NCBI GenBank assembly: GCA_963932545.1
Contig: CAWVRH010000010.1
Span: 10,116-74,115, forward strand
DNA: 64,000 bases
Origin: UBA8337 sp963932545
GTDB lineage: Bacteria > Pseudomonadota > Alphaproteobacteria > RS24
Reading direction: 5' to 3'
Below are positions 61,907 through 64,000 of the stretch, in pieces. The stretch's first letter is position 1, and the number at the start of each line of letters is the position of its first letter. Made by a program: the position numbers and the translations under genes. Under the pieces are notes generated by a model that was not told the origin of the DNA, made no database searches, and saw only the letters and a list, made by a program, of their open reading frames with translations.

Positions 61907-62806
61907 TTATTCGGCGGCGGATTTTTGAGGGCCAGAAATGGCCGCGCAAAGGTTTGGCAGGGCAGTGGTGAGCGCATACATCATGGCCGTTAAGTCGCTG
62001 CGTAAGCCTTCAAATCCTTCGTGTTTTTCATGATTGGGTTCATCCATGTAAATGGCGCGATTGATCTCGATTTGTAGCGCATGGAGCCCACGGGCAGGCG
62101 CGCCATATTGCTCGGTGATAAAGCCGCCAGCGTAGGGTTTATTATAGGCGACGTGCCAACCTTGGTTGGTTAAAAATGCACCCACCCAATCGCTTAATCG
62201 TTCATCGCAAGCGCGGCCATGACGATTACCCAAAACGAAATCGATTTCGCCCTCGGCTTGGCCCGCTTTTTTAATCGCTTGCGATGGCATGGAATGGGCA
62301 TCGAGCAAAATCGCCAGCCCATGCGCGCGATGGGTCTCGCGCAAATGGCGACCCACGGCATCGTGAAACGGCTGATAAACCGTTTCGATGCGGTGCTGGG
62401 CTTCGGCGTAGGATAATTTATGGTCGTAAATTGGTGTGTTCTCGGCCACTAAACGCGGCACGGTGCCAAGGCCTGCGGTGGCCCGCAACGATGGTTTGGG
62501 GATGTGGTCTGGTAATTTTTCGGCAAACAACATGGGTTCTAATTCATCGGGTGCGCGGTTTAAATCGACATAAGCCCGCGGAAAACGCGCCGCCAACAGA
62601 GGAATGCCTGCTTTGGGCGCATCGGCAAAAAGCTCGGCCACGAACATGTCTTCGGATTGGCGAATGTCGTGTGCGTTGAGGCGCGAGGCGGCCAGAAACT
62701 CAGGCGGGTAGTCGCATCCACTATGGGGCGACGTGATGAGAATTGGCGGGTGCGCCAAATCGCTTGGCGCAGAGAAAATATAGGGCAGCGTTGCAGGCTT
62801 CGTCAT
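61907..62806 (-). CDS. N-formylglutamate amidohydrolase
   Basis: A 299-residue zinc-type hydrolase that would release formate and glutamate from N-formylglutamate, a step of histidine breakdown. Seen: ILITSPHSGCDYPPEF at the start, DLNRAPDELE, AILLDAHSMPS, and the metal-ligand region IEINRAIYMDE. The start at 62806 is preferred to 62836. Other hut genes are not in the window, so a broader amidohydrolase role cannot be excluded. Confidence 0.9.
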   Translation of the reverse strand: MTKPATLPYIFSAPSDLAHPPILITSPHSGCDYPPEFLAASRLNAHDIRQSEDMFVAELFADAPKAGIPLLAARFPRAYVDLNRAPDELEPMLFAEKLPDHIPKPSLRATAGLGTVPRLVAENTPIYDHKLSYAEAQHRIETVYQPFHDAVGRHLRETHRAHGLAILLDAHSMPSQAIKKAGQAEGEIDFVLGNRHGRACDERLSDWVGAFLTNQGWHVAYNKPYAGGFITEQYGAPARGLHALQIEINRAIYMDEPNHEKHEGFEGLRSDLTAMMYALTTALPNLCAAISGPQKSAAE

Positions 62807-62896
62807 GGCGCGAACTCTATCATAGGGGGACTGCAAAGTCGCTTGATTTTCCTCCTAGTTGCTGTAAACAAGGCTCACCCTGTTTCGTGGTTATAG

Positions 62897-62971
62897 GGGC
62901 GATTAGCTCAGCGGGAGAGCACTACATTGACATTGTAGGGGTCACTGGTTCAATCCCAGTATCGCCCACCA
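62897..62971 (+). tRNA. tRNA-Val (anticodon GAC)
   Basis: Acceptor GGGCGAT pairs ATCGCCC with A73 and encoded CCA; anticodon stem CTACA/TGTAG with loop TTGACAT; T loop TTCAATC. Its 3' end is followed within 150 bp by an integrase, so it is the likely attachment site. Confidence 0.97.
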
Positions 62972-62995
62972 CCAGCCACTCTTTTATGACTTATG

Positions 62996-63105
62996 AATAC
63001 TTCAAGTATTTAAGCACCTTGTCTGTTGACAATGTGGCGCATGCGACTTGGCGGTATTCTGTCAGACCATCTGAGGTCTAGCACTTGGCACAGTTATGGC
63101 ACAGT
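62996..63105 (+). other. Probable integrase attachment/regulatory region
   Basis: Between tRNA-Val and the integrase. It holds inverted repeats AATACTT-C-AAGTATT (62996-63010) and AGACC-N6-GGTCT (63064-63079), and two copies of GGCACAGT (63087-63094 and 63098-63105) 11 bp apart. These resemble arm or regulatory sites of an integrative element; the other end of the element lies outside the window. Confidence 0.5.
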
Positions 63106-63116
63106 GGAGACAGAGA

Positions 63117-64000
63117 ATGGCGACAATTAGAAATAGAAATGGTAGGTGGCATGTACAAATTCGTAAGGCTAATGCCCGTTCATTGAGTAGGACATTCACC
63201 TACCGCAAAGATGCAGAGTTATGGGTGAGAGAAAGTGAGCGGGAGATTGAGCTGGGTAGTTGTGTCCGCTCTCGCCAAGAAATGCTCAACGATACGCTTG
63301 AGGATTTGTTTGTAAGATATGAAAGAGAGATTGGGGTCCACAAGAAATCTTATACAGTAGAACGCTACTATGTTCGCCGTATTTTGGCTCAACCATTCAG
63401 CAAGGTTCCTCTTCACCAGCTGACACCTGCTTATATTCAAACGTGGATTGATGGTCAAAGAAAGACGCATCGGCCTTCGTCTATTGCTAGGAGCGCAGCG
63501 TTTTTATCAAGCGTTCTCAATTTATCTATAAGGCGCTGGCAGTATCCCATGCAAAACCCTTTGGATATGGTTGGGAAGCCTCCCGTGAAACCGCCAAATA
63601 TCACTCGCATTACTAAAGATGTATTAGAAACTTTGTATCAGCCCTACAGCTTTGTGGGGTGGCTTGTTGTCTTTGCTCTGGAAACAGCCATGAGAAGGGG
63701 AGAAATACTGAGCCTTACTTGGCAGGACATAGATAAAGACAAGCGGCTGGCTTACCTGCGAGACACAAAGAATGGACACCCTCGCTTTGTCCCACTGACT
63801 GACAGGGCTATTGAGGCAATATCCCACGGCGACACCTGCAATCAGCGTGTCTTTCCTATGACAGGCAATGCTGTCCAGCTAGCTTGGAAAAGGCTTAAAA
63901 AGCGTCACGGCATTGAGGGCGTAAGGTTTCATGACTTGCGACACGAGGCCATTAGCAGGTTCTTTGATATGGGGTTAACTGTGCCAGAGGTAGCCAGTAT
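63117..64000 (+). CDS. Tyrosine site-specific integrase, truncated by window end
   Basis: The first 294 residues of a phage/ICE-type integrase. Seen: an N-terminal AP2-like arm-binding strand (MATIRNRNGRWHVQIRK), a SAM-like core-binding domain, and the catalytic domain with Arg in ETAMRRGEILSL, Lys in DTKNGHPRFVPL and HDLRH for the H-x-x-R motif. The final Tyr lies beyond the window. GGAG precedes the ATG. Its position just after tRNA-Val is typical of an island or prophage boundary. The sequence looks more AT-rich than the neighbours. Confidence 0.93.
   Translation, partial: MATIRNRNGRWHVQIRKANARSLSRTFTYRKDAELWVRESEREIELGSCVRSRQEMLNDTLEDLFVRYEREIGVHKKSYTVERYYVRRILAQPFSKVPLHQLTPAYIQTWIDGQRKTHRPSSIARSAAFLSSVLNLSIRRWQYPMQNPLDMVGKPPVKPPNITRITKDVLETLYQPYSFVGWLVVFALETAMRRGEILSLTWQDIDKDKRLAYLRDTKNGHPRFVPLTDRAIEAISHGDTCNQRVFPMTGNAVQLAWKRLKKRHGIEGVRFHDLRHEAISRFFDMGLTVPEVAS

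Noticed and set aside
1..64000. CRISPR array or restriction, toxin-antitoxin or other classic defence genes
   Set aside because: No regular repeat-spacer pattern and no such families among the genes read; only the integrase edge suggests mobile DNA.

Overview
The window looks like chromosome of a free-living, probably marine, heterotrophic member of the Alphaproteobacteria. The evidence is a tRNA-His with A73 and no encoded G-1 (a hallmark of many alphaproteobacteria), an iron-sulfur bacterial photolyase beside a DUF2256 gene, tandem alphaproteobacterial-type porins, a TonB/vitamin B12 uptake locus under a cobalamin riboswitch, and GltBD. Genus is not assigned. Most genes have good Shine-Dalgarno sites and many overlap or nearly abut their neighbours, as in a compact genome.

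Layout. 1-13.3 kb: a truncated Baeyer-Villiger-type monooxygenase; a minus-strand prpE / crotonase / serine-hydrolase operon; a DUF3604 / PpiC / HupE run; an FGGY sugar kinase coupled to a second crotonase; a tiny 30-codon transcription unit with a near-perfect Shine-Dalgarno; then MBL hydrolase, HIT protein and SDR. 13.3-15.2 kb: a three-gene light/DNA-repair operon (DUF2256, FeS photolyase, CxxC protein) joined by stop/start overlaps. 15.4-21.8 kb: a tandem thioredoxin-fold protein followed by a folded-RNA candidate, aldehyde dehydrogenase, isovaleryl-CoA dehydrogenase, an orphan iron-type ABC permease, and a small DUF6324-like gene. 21.9-24.7 kb: tRNA-His and two tandem porins, the second broken by one in-frame stop. 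24.7-31.3 kb: MFS transporter and an envelope operon (RND pump, LolA-like protein, outer-membrane barrel) divergent from a TetR regulator with two palindromes between them. 31.3-35.4 kb: ECF sigma / anti-sigma / Spy-like operon, GntR regulator, haloalkane dehalogenase and a coiled-coil protein. 35.5-43.2 kb: a GAF-TM-adaptor-like protein, then the B12 uptake genes (binding protein, permease, riboswitch, BtuB, cytosolic-type cobalamin-binding protein, ATPase) and an Mla-type ATPase with altered catalytic residues. 43.2-53.2 kb: MsrA, a second TonB receptor, KdsD, GalU, a lytic transglycosylase, and a MoxR/CoxE pair. 51.8-57.9 kb: gltD and gltB. 58.2-62.8 kb: an esterase, a heat-shock Hsp20 gene with a sigma-32 promoter and a ROSE-like thermometer, a lysophospholipase-like hydrolase, an IMPase-type phosphatase and an N-formylglutamate amidohydrolase. 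62.9-64.0 kb: tRNA-Val followed by a tyrosine integrase running off the window, which marks the edge of an integrated element.

Together these genes describe acyl-CoA, branched-chain and propionate catabolism, ammonium assimilation through GOGAT, scavenged B12, blue-light/UV repair, and envelope upkeep. No CRISPR array, rRNA operon or classic defence island is visible. The observations most worth following are the micro-transcription unit at 11.3 kb, the folded RNA at 16.7 kb, the porin with the premature stop, the photolyase operon, the Mla-type ATPase without catalytic residues, and the element starting at tRNA-Val.
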